This document shows positions 45,347 through 53,545 of a stretch of 56,750 nucleotides of DNA, one piece after another (the stretch's first letter is position 1; each line of letters starts with the position of its first letter). The notes under the pieces were generated by a model. That model ran no database searches. It was not told where the DNA came from and worked only from the letters and a program-made list of their open reading frames with translations. The DNA comes from JBCCGI01 sp039029355 (lineage in GTDB: Bacteria; Planctomycetota; UBA1135; GCA-002686595). Where the stretch lies: positions 1 through 56,750 of the forward strand of contig JBCCGI010000056.1 in assembly GCA_039029355.1 (NCBI GenBank), written 5' to 3'. Position numbers and translations under genes: made by a program.

Positions 45347-47364
45347 CGCGTGAGCTCCAGCTCCTCCAGCTCGCGCACGCGGTCGCGCAGCTTCGCCGCC
45401 TCCTCGAAGCGCAGCTCCTCGGCGGCCTGGCGCATGTCGTCGCGGACCTTCGCGATCTCGCCGGCGAGCTCCTCGCGGGTCATCTTGCGCGCGCGGTCGG
45501 AGGACGAGGCGTCGTCCTTCTCCGGCACGTCCTGGCCGGAGTAGTCCATGTCGTACAGCGCCTCGATCGAGTCGCGGATCGGCTTCAGGATGGTCTGCGG
45601 CGTGATGCCGTGCTCGGCGTTGTAGGCGAGCTGCAGCTCGCGCCGGCGCTCGACCTCGTCGACCGTGATGCGGATCGAGTCGGTCTCCTTGTCGGCGTAG
45701 AAGAGCACGCGCCCGTCGACGTTGCGCGCCGCGCGCCCGCAGGTCTGGATCAGCGAGCGCGTCGAGCGCAGGAAGCCCTCCTTGTCGGCGTCGAGCACCG
45801 CGACCAGCGCCACCTCGGGCAGGTCGAGGCCCTCGCGCAGCAGGTTGATGCCCACCAGCACGTCGAACTCCCCCAGCCGCAGGTCGCGCAGGATCTGGGC
45901 GCGCTCGATGGCGTCGATCTCCGAGTGCAGGTAGCGCACCCGCACGCCGAGCTCGGCCAGGTAGGTCGTCAGCTCCTCGGCCGAGCGCTTGGTCAGCGTC
46001 GTCACCAGCGTGCGCCAGCCGGCCTTGGTCGTGGCGCGGATCTCGTGCAGCAGGTCGTCGACCTGCGTGCGCGCCGGGCGCACTTCGATCTTGGGATCGA
46101 TCAGGCCGGTCGGACGCACGATCTGCTCGGCCACGTTGTCCTTCGAGCTGGACATCTCGTAGTCGCCCGGCGTCGCCGACACGTAGACCGAGCGCGCCAC
46201 GAGCCGCTCCCATTCCTCGAAGCGCAGCGGACGGTTGTCCAGCGCCGAAGGCAGCCGGAAGCCGTGCTCGACCAGCGTGGTCTTGCGCGAGCGGTCGCCC
46301 TTGAACATCGCGCCGACCTGGGGCACCGACACGTGGCTCTCGTCGACGAAGACCACGAAGTCCTCGGGGAAGTAGTTGAGCAGCGTGAAGGGCGCCTCGC
46401 CCTCGCTGCGGCCGTCCATGTAGCGCGAGTAGTTCTCGATGCCGTTGCAGATCCCGGTCTCGCGCAGCATCGCGAGGTCGAAGCGGGTGCGCTGCTCCAA
46501 GCGCTGGGCCTCCAGCAGCTTGTCGGCGCGGCGCAGCTCGAGCAGGCGCGCCTCTAGCTCCAGCTCGATCTCACCCAAGGCCTTCTCGATGCGCTCTTCG
46601 GGCGTCACGTAGTGGCCGGAGGGATAGACCTTGATCCGCTGCAGGTCGCCCAGCACCTCGCCGCGCAGCGGGTCGACCTCGCTCAGGTTGTCGATCTCGT
46701 CGCCGAAGAGCTCGACGCGGATCACCTTGTCCTCCTCGTAGGCGGGGAACACCTCGATCACGTCGCCGCGCGAGCGGAAGGTGCCGCGCCGGAAGTCGAG
46801 GTTGTTGCGCGTGTACTGCATGCGCGTGAGCTCGCGCAGCAGATCCTCGCGCTCGACCTCCTGCCCCACCTCCAGCTGAAGCGACATCTCCTCGTACGCC
46901 GCCGGCGAGCCCAGCCCGTAGATGCACGACACCGATGCGACGATCAGCACGTCGCGGCGGTCGAGCAGCGAGCGGGTGGCGCTGTTCCTGAGCCGCTCGA
47001 TGTTCTCGTTGCGGCTCGCGTCCTTCTCGATGAAGGTATCGGTCGAGGCGACGTAGGCTTCGGGCTGGTAGTAGTCGTAGTAGCTGACGAAGTACTCGAC
47101 CGCGTTCTTGGGGAAGAGCTCCTTGAACTCGGAGTACAGCTGGGCCGCCAGCGTCTTGTTCGGCGACAGCACCAGCGTCGGCCGGTTGGCCTCGGCGATC
47201 ACGGCCGCCATCGTGAAGGTTTTTCCCGACCCGGTGATCCCGAGCAGGGTCTGGTGCGGCGCCCCGCCGGCGAGCCCCTGGCTCAGGGTGCGGATGGCGC
47301 CGGGCTGGTCGCCGGTCGGCGAGAAGGGGCAGACGAGCTCGAATCGATCCACAGGCGTGGCCAC
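45343..47364 (-). CDS. uvrB: excinuclease ABC subunit B
   Basis: The 673-residue protein starts with GTG at 47364. Walker A is GITGSGKTFTMA, the beta-hairpin is YYDYYQPEAYVASTDTFIEKD, and the helicase motifs DESHVSVPQ, VGINLLREGLDLPEV and QTCGRAARN are present. The C-terminal UVR domain that binds UvrC (LAGEIAKVRDDMRQAAEELRFEEAAKLRDRV) closes the protein. The length is standard and all motifs are intact. It is divergent from the zinc-ribbon gene at 47550. Confidence 0.97.
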   Translation of the reverse strand: MATPVDRFELVCPFSPTGDQPGAIRTLSQGLAGGAPHQTLLGITGSGKTFTMAAVIAEANRPTLVLSPNKTLAAQLYSEFKELFPKNAVEYFVSYYDYYQPEAYVASTDTFIEKDASRNENIERLRNSATRSLLDRRDVLIVASVSCIYGLGSPAAYEEMSLQLEVGQEVEREDLLRELTRMQYTRNNLDFRRGTFRSRGDVIEVFPAYEEDKVIRVELFGDEIDNLSEVDPLRGEVLGDLQRIKVYPSGHYVTPEERIEKALGEIELELEARLLELRRADKLLEAQRLEQRTRFDLAMLRETGICNGIENYSRYMDGRSEGEAPFTLLNYFPEDFVVFVDESHVSVPQVGAMFKGDRSRKTTLVEHGFRLPSALDNRPLRFEEWERLVARSVYVSATPGDYEMSSSKDNVAEQIVRPTGLIDPKIEVRPARTQVDDLLHEIRATTKAGWRTLVTTLTKRSAEELTTYLAELGVRVRYLHSEIDAIERAQILRDLRLGEFDVLVGINLLREGLDLPEVALVAVLDADKEGFLRSTRSLIQTCGRAARNVDGRVLFYADKETDSIRITVDEVERRRELQLAYNAEHGITPQTILKPIRDSIEALYDMDYSGQDVPEKDDASSSDRARKMTREELAGEIAKVRDDMRQAAEELRFEEAAKLRDRVRELEELELTR

Positions 47365-47549
47365 GGGCGTCGGGAGGGAGGCGAGAGGGCGCTGACGGGG
47401 AACGGAAACCCGCCCGCGGCCGGGGGATAGAGCCGGCGAGCGAGGGTGGCGGCGAGCCGGTGGGCCGGGTTGCGTGCCCCCTCGACCGGTCTTACCCTTG
47501 CCATATTAGGGGGCGCTGCGCCCCACCCCAAACGGTCCCGAGAGAACCC

Positions 47550-48818
47550 ATGCTGATCGAGTGTCCCGCCTGCCACGCCCGAGCCAAGCTGCCCGACTCC
47601 AAGGAGGGCGCCAAGGTCCGCTGCGGTGAGTGCGGCCGGGTCTACCTGGCGGTCCCCGCCGGCCAGCGCCGCTCGGCACGCCAATCCTCCGGCTCCAACA
47701 GCGGCATGATCATCGGCATCGGCGCCGCGGTGGTCGGCGTGGTGTTCCTGTTGATCGCGAACAACCTCACCGGCGGCGACGAGCCCAAGGAGACGGCCGC
47801 CAAGGAAGAAGAGGTCGAGGACGACGGCCCGGCCCACGACCCGACCGGCTGGTATTCCGACATCGTGCAGAGCGCCGTGGCGATCCACACCGCCGCCTTC
47901 GCGCTGAACGAGGACAAGCTCGTGACGATGCTCGACGCCCCCCAGCTTTGGGCGCGGCTCCAGGCGCTGGAGACCCCCGAGGGCCAGCCGCTGCCGACGC
48001 CGGGCGAGTTCGAGCTCCTGCCGTCGACCGAGCGCCAGCTCTTCCTCACCGGCCAGGCGGGGAGCCTGATCCAGGGCGAGAACAAGGCGCTGATCGGCGA
48101 CTGGGAGCCCTTCGACGGCAGCGTGATCGAGGAGACCGACGACACCGCCACCGTGCGCCTGCAGGTGACCGCCCGCGCCGAGGGCGACATCACCAAGCGC
48201 TGGGTCGAGTGGAAGCTGGTCAAGCGCGGCAAGAACTGGAAGGCGTGGTCGTGGGAGCGCTGGCTCTCCCCCGCCGAGCAGGCCGCCGCCCGCAAGCGGG
48301 CGCGCCGCAACAAGGGCTACGAGAAGGTCGTGCTCTCCGACGGCTCCAAGGTGCTGGAGCGCGAACCCGAGCCGCTGGCGCACCTCGACGACACGCCGCA
48401 GGAGCTGCGCGACCGGATCGACCACCTCTACGCGACGATGATCGACCTCGAGCTGACTAAGGAGTCGTCCGCCGCCTCGACCGAGCTGGTCGAGATCGGC
48501 CGCCCCGCGATTCCGATCCTGCTCACCGGCCTCTACGAGACGCCGCTCGACACCCAGGACCAGTCGATCCAGGTCAACATGATGGTCGTCGCCCTGCGCC
48601 GCATCACGGGGCAGTACTTCGGCTACAAGCCCCAGGAGCTCGTAGGCTCCGGCGTCGGCACCTCGAAGGAGCGCCGCGAGAGCGCGATCAAGCAGTGGTT
48701 CGCCTGGTGGTTCCGCAACCAGGACAAGTTCGAAGAGAAAGAGCTCGCCGACGGCCTGGAGGGCAAGATCAAGCTCACCGACCGCGAGAAGGCCTTCCTC
48801 GACCGCGAAGACGGCTAA
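47550..48818 (+). CDS. zinc-ribbon (MJ0042-like) membrane protein with acidic linker
   Basis: The 422-residue protein starts at the ATG at 47550. It begins with a zinc ribbon, LIECPACHARAKLPDSKEG then VRCGECGRVYLAV (two CxxC pairs). A basic stretch and one transmembrane helix (GMIIGIGAAVVGVVFLLIA, about 52-70) follow, then an acidic linker (about 75-95) and a globular domain of about 320 residues rich in charged helices, ending with a short HEAT-like segment. It is a planctomycete-type architecture with no known enzyme. The next gene has the same plan (zinc ribbon, helix, acidic linker, helical domain) and is 64 bp away, so the two probably work together at the membrane. Confidence 0.78.
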   Translation: MLIECPACHARAKLPDSKEGAKVRCGECGRVYLAVPAGQRRSARQSSGSNSGMIIGIGAAVVGVVFLLIANNLTGGDEPKETAAKEEEVEDDGPAHDPTGWYSDIVQSAVAIHTAAFALNEDKLVTMLDAPQLWARLQALETPEGQPLPTPGEFELLPSTERQLFLTGQAGSLIQGENKALIGDWEPFDGSVIEETDDTATVRLQVTARAEGDITKRWVEWKLVKRGKNWKAWSWERWLSPAEQAAARKRARRNKGYEKVVLSDGSKVLEREPEPLAHLDDTPQELRDRIDHLYATMIDLELTKESSAASTELVEIGRPAIPILLTGLYETPLDTQDQSIQVNMMVVALRRITGQYFGYKPQELVGSGVGTSKERRESAIKQWFAWWFRNQDKFEEKELADGLEGKIKLTDREKAFLDREDG

Positions 48819-48882
48819 CCAGCCTTCCCCAGAAGAGACCCCCGACCCCCAAAAGGGCCGCGCGCCCACCCATCCCCCCGAA

Positions 48883-50274
48883 ATGAAATACCGTCACGGG
48901 AAGTGCACCTCCTGCGGAGCCGAATACAAGATCCCCGCCTCTTTCCAGCACGACGCCGCCAAGTGCAAAGAGTGCGGCGGCGTCGTCAAGATCGGCCCGG
49001 TCCAATCGGCCGGCGAGAAGGCGGCCGACCCCGCGCCGATTCCCGCGCGCAAGTTCGCCGGCAAGCGGCCTGAGGACGAGGGCGCGGCCGCCGAGAAGAA
49101 GGGCGGAACGCTCGCGCGCCTGAAGGCCGAGCGCGAGGCGGACACCAACGGCAAGGGTGGCGGCGGAACGCTCGAACGGCTGAAGGCCCAGCGCTCGGCC
49201 GCGGACGGCCCCAAGGCGGCCACGGCCGGCTCGGGCGGCGCGCGCAAGGCCGGCGCCGCCTCCGGTGCTAAGGGGGCGAAGGGGGCCAAGGGGACACGGG
49301 GCGGTGCCAAGGTCGGCGCGGCGGCCCAGGCCGGCGCGGCCGCGGGAGCCTCGCGACGCTCGTCGGCGGGCCGCTCGGGCTGGGGCGGGGGCGATTATGT
49401 GGGGGGGGGGGCCGGCGCGCGCCGCGGACGCGGCTCCTCCTCGCGCTCGAAGAAGGAAGGCCCGAACATGGCGCTCCTGGGCGGCGGCGTGGTCGCCCTG
49501 CTCGGCGCCGGCGCGGCAGCCTTCTTCATGTTCGGCCCCGGCGATGACGAGACCAACGCGGCCGAGCCCAAGGACGAGATGGCGGTCAACGACGCCACGA
49601 TGGGCGCCGAGGACGCGGCCAAGTCCATGGACGACATGGGCGCCGAGGCCGCCGCTCCCGCGGGCGACGAGGGCGCCGGCGACGACATGGCCAAGGACGA
49701 AGATGCCGACGAGGCCCCCGAGGAGAAGCCCGCGCCGAAGCCCAAGAAGGCCGGCGACCCCGACTCGATCGACCTGACCGCCATCTCCGACTTCGGGCCG
49801 GTGTCCGGCGGCAGCGCCAACTGGGCCTCGATGCAGGACGACATGGCGGTCTGGATGGACCCCGACGCCGGCGCCAAGGGCAACCGCGCCCGCGATCGCC
49901 TGGTCGCGCTCGGCTACGAGGCCATGCCGGTCATCATGAACGGCTTCAAGTCGCTCGACCTCGCCTCCGACGAGGGCAAGAGCAACGGCTACGTCATCCA
50001 GCGCGCCCTCACCGACCTCGCCCACGGCATCAACTTCGGTTGGAAGTCCGAGGGCGAGAAGGACTCGCTCTACTACAACAAGCGCGTGGTCCAGATGTTC
50101 TGCACCCAGTGGGAGAGCGCCCAGGACGACATCGACTACTGGGTCAAGTGGACCAAGCTCGACGAGAAGGACCCCGACCTGGCCCAGGAGCTGCGCGGCA
50201 AGTTCGGCGGCGCCGCCGGCGGTGACGACGGGCTGGGTCTCGACGACGACTTCGACGACCTCGACGTCGACTGA
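48883..50274 (+). CDS. zinc-ribbon membrane protein with low-complexity linker and acidic C-terminus
   Basis: This 463-residue protein opens with a zinc ribbon (GKCTSCGAEYKIPAS, AAKCKECGGVVKIG). Residues about 45-180 are low complexity, rich in Gly, Ala, Lys and Arg with GAKGAKGAKGTRGG-like repeats and an in-frame run of G bases at 49401-49411. A transmembrane helix (MALLGGGVVALLGAGAAAFFMFG, about 193-216) is followed by an acidic linker (to about 290), a helical C-terminal domain, and a highly acidic tail (DDGLGLDDDFDDLDVD). The zinc ribbon would be cytoplasmic. It has no recognised catalytic motif. A strong terminator follows, so this ends the two-gene unit. Confidence 0.78.
   Translation: MKYRHGKCTSCGAEYKIPASFQHDAAKCKECGGVVKIGPVQSAGEKAADPAPIPARKFAGKRPEDEGAAAEKKGGTLARLKAEREADTNGKGGGGTLERLKAQRSAADGPKAATAGSGGARKAGAASGAKGAKGAKGTRGGAKVGAAAQAGAAAGASRRSSAGRSGWGGGDYVGGGAGARRGRGSSSRSKKEGPNMALLGGGVVALLGAGAAAFFMFGPGDDETNAAEPKDEMAVNDATMGAEDAAKSMDDMGAEAAAPAGDEGAGDDMAKDEDADEAPEEKPAPKPKKAGDPDSIDLTAISDFGPVSGGSANWASMQDDMAVWMDPDAGAKGNRARDRLVALGYEAMPVIMNGFKSLDLASDEGKSNGYVIQRALTDLAHGINFGWKSEGEKDSLYYNKRVVQMFCTQWESAQDDIDYWVKWTKLDEKDPDLAQELRGKFGGAAGGDDGLGLDDDFDDLDVD
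49401..49411 (+). repeat. in-frame homopolymeric G11 tract
   Basis: Eleven consecutive G bases code for GlyGlyGly in the low-complexity linker before the transmembrane helix of the zinc-ribbon protein. The frame is kept here, but a one-base slip would replace the helix and C-terminal domain with an Arg-rich alternative frame that stays open to about 49777. Confidence 0.85.
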
Positions 50275-50296
50275 TCCTACGCCCTCCAACGCGACC

Positions 50297-50336
50297 GCGG
50301 GGTCGCCGCTTCGCGCGGCGGCCCCGCTTCTTTTTT
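50297..50336 (+). terminator. strong rho-independent terminator after the zinc-ribbon pair
   Basis: A 13-bp stem with one wobble (50297-50309 and 50315-50327) closes a TTCGC loop and is followed by TTCTTTTTT. It is 22 bp past the stop at 50274. Confidence 0.85.
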
Positions 50337-50569
50337 GCGTCGAGCCGGCGCCGAGTCCCCGAGAGTCCCGCGCGAGCGTGTACCCGCCGGTCCAACGCGC
50401 GCCCGGGCTCCCAGGCCCCAGGGCTGCCACGCTCCGGCTCGCGCGATCTGCTAGGGTAGGCCTCCTGCGCGCGCACGCGCCGTCGGAGCCGCGGGGCAGC
50501 TTTCGCTACCGCCCGATCCTGACCCTGTGACCCGCAACAGCGCGGGCCATGCCGATCCAAGGAATCCGA

Positions 50570-51709
50570 ATGCTGCGCAAGCTCACCCTGTGGGTAGCCC
50601 TCCCGCTTGGCCTCGCCGCAACCGCGCTCTCGACCCCCACGCGCCAGGACGCCCCCGGCGCCCCCCGCTCTGAGCTGGAGCGGGTGCTGGAGACCCTCGC
50701 CGCCGGGGACCGCACGGCCTGCGAGGAGCAGGGCGGCTATTGGTACGAAGGGACGTGCTGGAAGAACTTCGAGGACGAGGGCATCCCCGCCGACACCATC
50801 GACGATGCGGTCGCCGAACAACTGGAGGCGATCCGCGCAACCGGCCTGCGCTGGGGCCGGACCGACCGCGCGATCGACTTCTTCATGCTCGACTTCGAGA
50901 GCGAGGATCGAGTCCAACTGATCGTTGCCTTCGACGGGTACGAGAACAACCTGATCATCGAGTGCTCTCTCGCCGACCTGGTCGGCGACGACTCCTTCCG
51001 GGCGGACTGCACGTGGATCATCGGAGACCTGATCCACGGAGGCGACGACCCCGACTACGAGATCGGCGGAGCGGGCGAGCTCACGCTGCGGGGCTCGGAG
51101 GAGCTCAACGTCGAGGCCGAGGGCGTGATCGAGGCCGCCACGGGAGAGGACATCCCGGTCCACGCGACCCTGAACGAAGCGCTGATGGGCGCCGGGTCCA
51201 GCAAGCTCGAGGTGCGCGGGGAAGAGGCGCTCCTCAGCGGCACGCTCGGCACGGTCTCCTACGACCAGTTCAAGCGCCTGGTCCGCGAGCATCCCGAGGT
51301 GACCACGGTCACGCTGCTCGACTGCCCCGGATCGGTCAACGACGCGGTCAACATGCACACGGGCCGGCTTCTGCGCGAAGCGGGGCTCACGACGCGCGTC
51401 CTGGCCGACAGCGTGATCGCGTCCGGAGCCGTCGACCTCTTTTGCATGGGCAAGGAGCGAGTCGTCACCCGCGGCGCCCAGCTGGGCGTGCACTCCTGGA
51501 GCGCGGGCCCGTTCACCGCGGCCGACCTCCCTCAAAACCACCCGGCCCATCAGTACCAGCTGGCCTACTTCCGCCGGGCGCTCGGCGCAGAGGTCGGCGC
51601 TGAGTTCTACTTCTTTACCCTGACTTCAGCGCCGTTCGACGGCGTCCACTTCATGAGCGAGGAACAGCTCCTCCGGTATGGGGTGGCAACGGAGTTGGTG
51701 GACGGCTAG
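50570..51709 (+). CDS. exported ClpP-like serine protease-fold protein
   Basis: The 379-residue protein starts at the ATG at 50570 (AAGGA 7 nt upstream). A signal peptide (MLRKLTLWVALPLGLAATALS) is followed by a Cys-containing region (GDRTACEEQGGYWYEGTCW) and a beta-rich part up to about 235. The C-terminal part matches the periplasmic COG3904-like ClpP fold: TLLDCPGSVNDAVNMHTGRLL (oxyanion loop, usually PGGSV), ADSVIASGAVDLFCMG (Ser near 283, usually ASAC), and AQLGVHSWSAG (His near 307). The Ser/His pair is in the right place, so proteolysis is plausible; the Gly-rich loop is shorter than usual. It is 38 bp upstream of the esterase fusion gene. Confidence 0.72.
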   Translation: MLRKLTLWVALPLGLAATALSTPTRQDAPGAPRSELERVLETLAAGDRTACEEQGGYWYEGTCWKNFEDEGIPADTIDDAVAEQLEAIRATGLRWGRTDRAIDFFMLDFESEDRVQLIVAFDGYENNLIIECSLADLVGDDSFRADCTWIIGDLIHGGDDPDYEIGGAGELTLRGSEELNVEAEGVIEAATGEDIPVHATLNEALMGAGSSKLEVRGEEALLSGTLGTVSYDQFKRLVREHPEVTTVTLLDCPGSVNDAVNMHTGRLLREAGLTTRVLADSVIASGAVDLFCMGKERVVTRGAQLGVHSWSAGPFTAADLPQNHPAHQYQLAYFRRALGAEVGAEFYFFTLTSAPFDGVHFMSEEQLLRYGVATELVDG

Positions 51710-51747
51710 CAGCCAGATCGAAGAGACGCGCACCGCTGGACAAGCTC

Positions 51748-53484
51748 ATGTATCGGAAGACGGGTCTTGGAATCGCTCTCCTCGCGCAGCTGGTGTGTCT
51801 CGCCGCATGCCGCGGGACAGCCGCGCCCTCCGAGGCGGGCGCAGAGCGCCGCACCGTGGACGTCTTCCTGTTGGCCGGGCAGTCGAACATGGAGGGGGTC
51901 GGGCGAGCTCGGCTCCTGCCGTGGACCCCGGACCGCGCGCGGGGAACGTCGCTCTATCACAGCGACGCGGTCGGATCCGACGGGCAGAGCGGCCGATGGC
52001 GGCCCCTGGGCCCGGCGGGTTGGAAGGGCGGCTCTGCGCCGCACTTCGGCATCGAGGTCGCGCTGGACGAGCTGTCGCCCGCGGGGAGCGAGGTCTTCCT
52101 GATCAAGCACGCGGTCGGCGGAACGAGCCTGGCCTCGGACTGGGCTCCTCGCGACGGTCCCGAGTACGGCCGGCTGCAGCGCGTGGTCCAGGCAGCGCTC
52201 GCGGAGCTCGAGGCGCGCGGCCACGAGCCGGTCGTTCGCGGCGTCTTCTGGATCCAGGGAGAGGCGGACGCGAAGGACGCGAGCAGCGCCGCGGGCTACC
52301 TCCGCAACCTCGCGGACTTCATCGCGACGCTCCGGGACTCGCTCGCCCCCTACGCCCCGAGCGACGACCCAACCGCGATCCGCTTCGTGCTGGGCCAGGT
52401 GATGCCCGACGGCACGCCGGACACCGCCGCCGGCAGGGCCTATCCGTTCCGCGCGACCGTGCGTGCGGCCCTGGTCGCCGTGGCGAGCCGCGCGCCCAAC
52501 GTGGCGGTCGTCCGCACGGACCGCTCGTTCGAGACGCACGCCTCGGACCGGGACGGCTACCGGGACGAAGACAACGCTCACTTCAGCGCGGCCGGGCTCC
52601 TGAAGCTCGGTCGGCGCATGGCCGCGGAGATGGCGGCGGGCGAGCGCTCCCCGCAGGCCGCGCCGGCCGCGAGCACGCTCCGCGTCCTCACCTACAACAC
52701 CTACTACGTGTTCGATCACCGCTCCGAGACGAAGGCCGCGAGCGACTGGATCGCGCGGCAGGAGCCGGACCTCGTGGCACTGCAGGAGCTAACCGACGCC
52801 GACCCGCAGGAGCTCTCGCGGCTGGCCGCGAGCTGGGGGCACGGGCATTCCGAGCTGCTCAAGCAGAGCGGCTTCTCGGTCGGCATTACCGCTTCGCGCC
52901 CCATCGAGGTCGTCGACCGCCTGCTCGACGGCCTCCACCACGGTTGCCTGCACGTGCGCATCGACGGAGTGCACGTCTTCGTCGTCCACCTGTCGCCGTT
53001 CCGGTGGGAGACCCGGACCGCGGAGGCCGAGCTGCTGCTGCCGAAGATCCAGCCCCTGCTCGACGCGGGCGAGGACGTCCTCGTCCTCGGCGACTTCAAC
53101 GCGCATAGCCCCGCCGACCGCGAAGCCGTCGCGCTCTACCCGCAGCTCCTGGAGAAGGCCCGCGCCAGCGACGCCGCAAACGCACACGTGGAGAACCTGC
53201 GTCAGGACCGCTTTGACGACTCGGTGATGGAGCGGTTCCTCGGCACCGGGCTCGCCGACGCGGTGCTGCCGTTCGTCCTCGCTGACGACGCTCCGCGCTG
53301 GACCTTCTCGACGGGCATTTGGACCGACGAGAAGAGCGCTCCTCCGGAGGCCGGCTCGCGCATCGACTACGTGCTCGCCAGCCCCTCGCTGGCGGAGTAC
53401 GCGACCTCAGCTGCAATCGTCCGCCGCGGAGTCGTCAACCGGACCTCGGACCACTACCCGGTCTTGGTCGACTTCCGTCGCTAG
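51748..53484 (+). CDS. lipoprotein fusion: SGNH carbohydrate esterase plus EEP-family phosphatase/nuclease
   Basis: The 578-residue protein has a lipobox (VCLAAC, Cys 21). Residues about 36-300 are a sialate O-acetylesterase/CE6-like SGNH domain with LLAGQSNMEG (Ser 46), GVFWIQGEADAK near 169 and EDNAHFSAAG near 274 (Asp and His). Residues about 311-577 are an endonuclease/exonuclease/phosphatase domain: RVLTYNTYYVF, LVALQELTD, HVFVVHLSPF, VLGDFNAHSP, GSRIDYVLASP and TSDHYPVLVDF, i.e. all EEP catalytic motifs. Both halves appear intact. Fusing a deacetylase with a phosphodiesterase or phosphatase on one lipoprotein suggests stepwise removal of an acetyl and a phosphate group from an extracellular substrate; this is inference. 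Confidence 0.9.
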   Translation: MYRKTGLGIALLAQLVCLAACRGTAAPSEAGAERRTVDVFLLAGQSNMEGVGRARLLPWTPDRARGTSLYHSDAVGSDGQSGRWRPLGPAGWKGGSAPHFGIEVALDELSPAGSEVFLIKHAVGGTSLASDWAPRDGPEYGRLQRVVQAALAELEARGHEPVVRGVFWIQGEADAKDASSAAGYLRNLADFIATLRDSLAPYAPSDDPTAIRFVLGQVMPDGTPDTAAGRAYPFRATVRAALVAVASRAPNVAVVRTDRSFETHASDRDGYRDEDNAHFSAAGLLKLGRRMAAEMAAGERSPQAAPAASTLRVLTYNTYYVFDHRSETKAASDWIARQEPDLVALQELTDADPQELSRLAASWGHGHSELLKQSGFSVGITASRPIEVVDRLLDGLHHGCLHVRIDGVHVFVVHLSPFRWETRTAEAELLLPKIQPLLDAGEDVLVLGDFNAHSPADREAVALYPQLLEKARASDAANAHVENLRQDRFDDSVMERFLGTGLADAVLPFVLADDAPRWTFSTGIWTDEKSAPPEAGSRIDYVLASPSLAEYATSAAIVRRGVVNRTSDHYPVLVDFRR

Positions 53485-53486
53485 CC

Positions 53487-53545
53487 CGGAGGCGGACTCA
53501 ACAGGCGCGAGAGCGGGCCGAGATCGTCGTCCCGAGGCGCCTCCG
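53487..53545. terminator. inverted repeat joining convergent gene ends
   Basis: CGGAGGCG (53487-53494) and CGCCTCCG (53538-53545) flank the whole spacer between the stop codons of the EEP fusion and gamma-glutamyltransferase genes. The loop is long (43 nt) and there is no T-tract, so termination is only possible. Confidence 0.3.
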
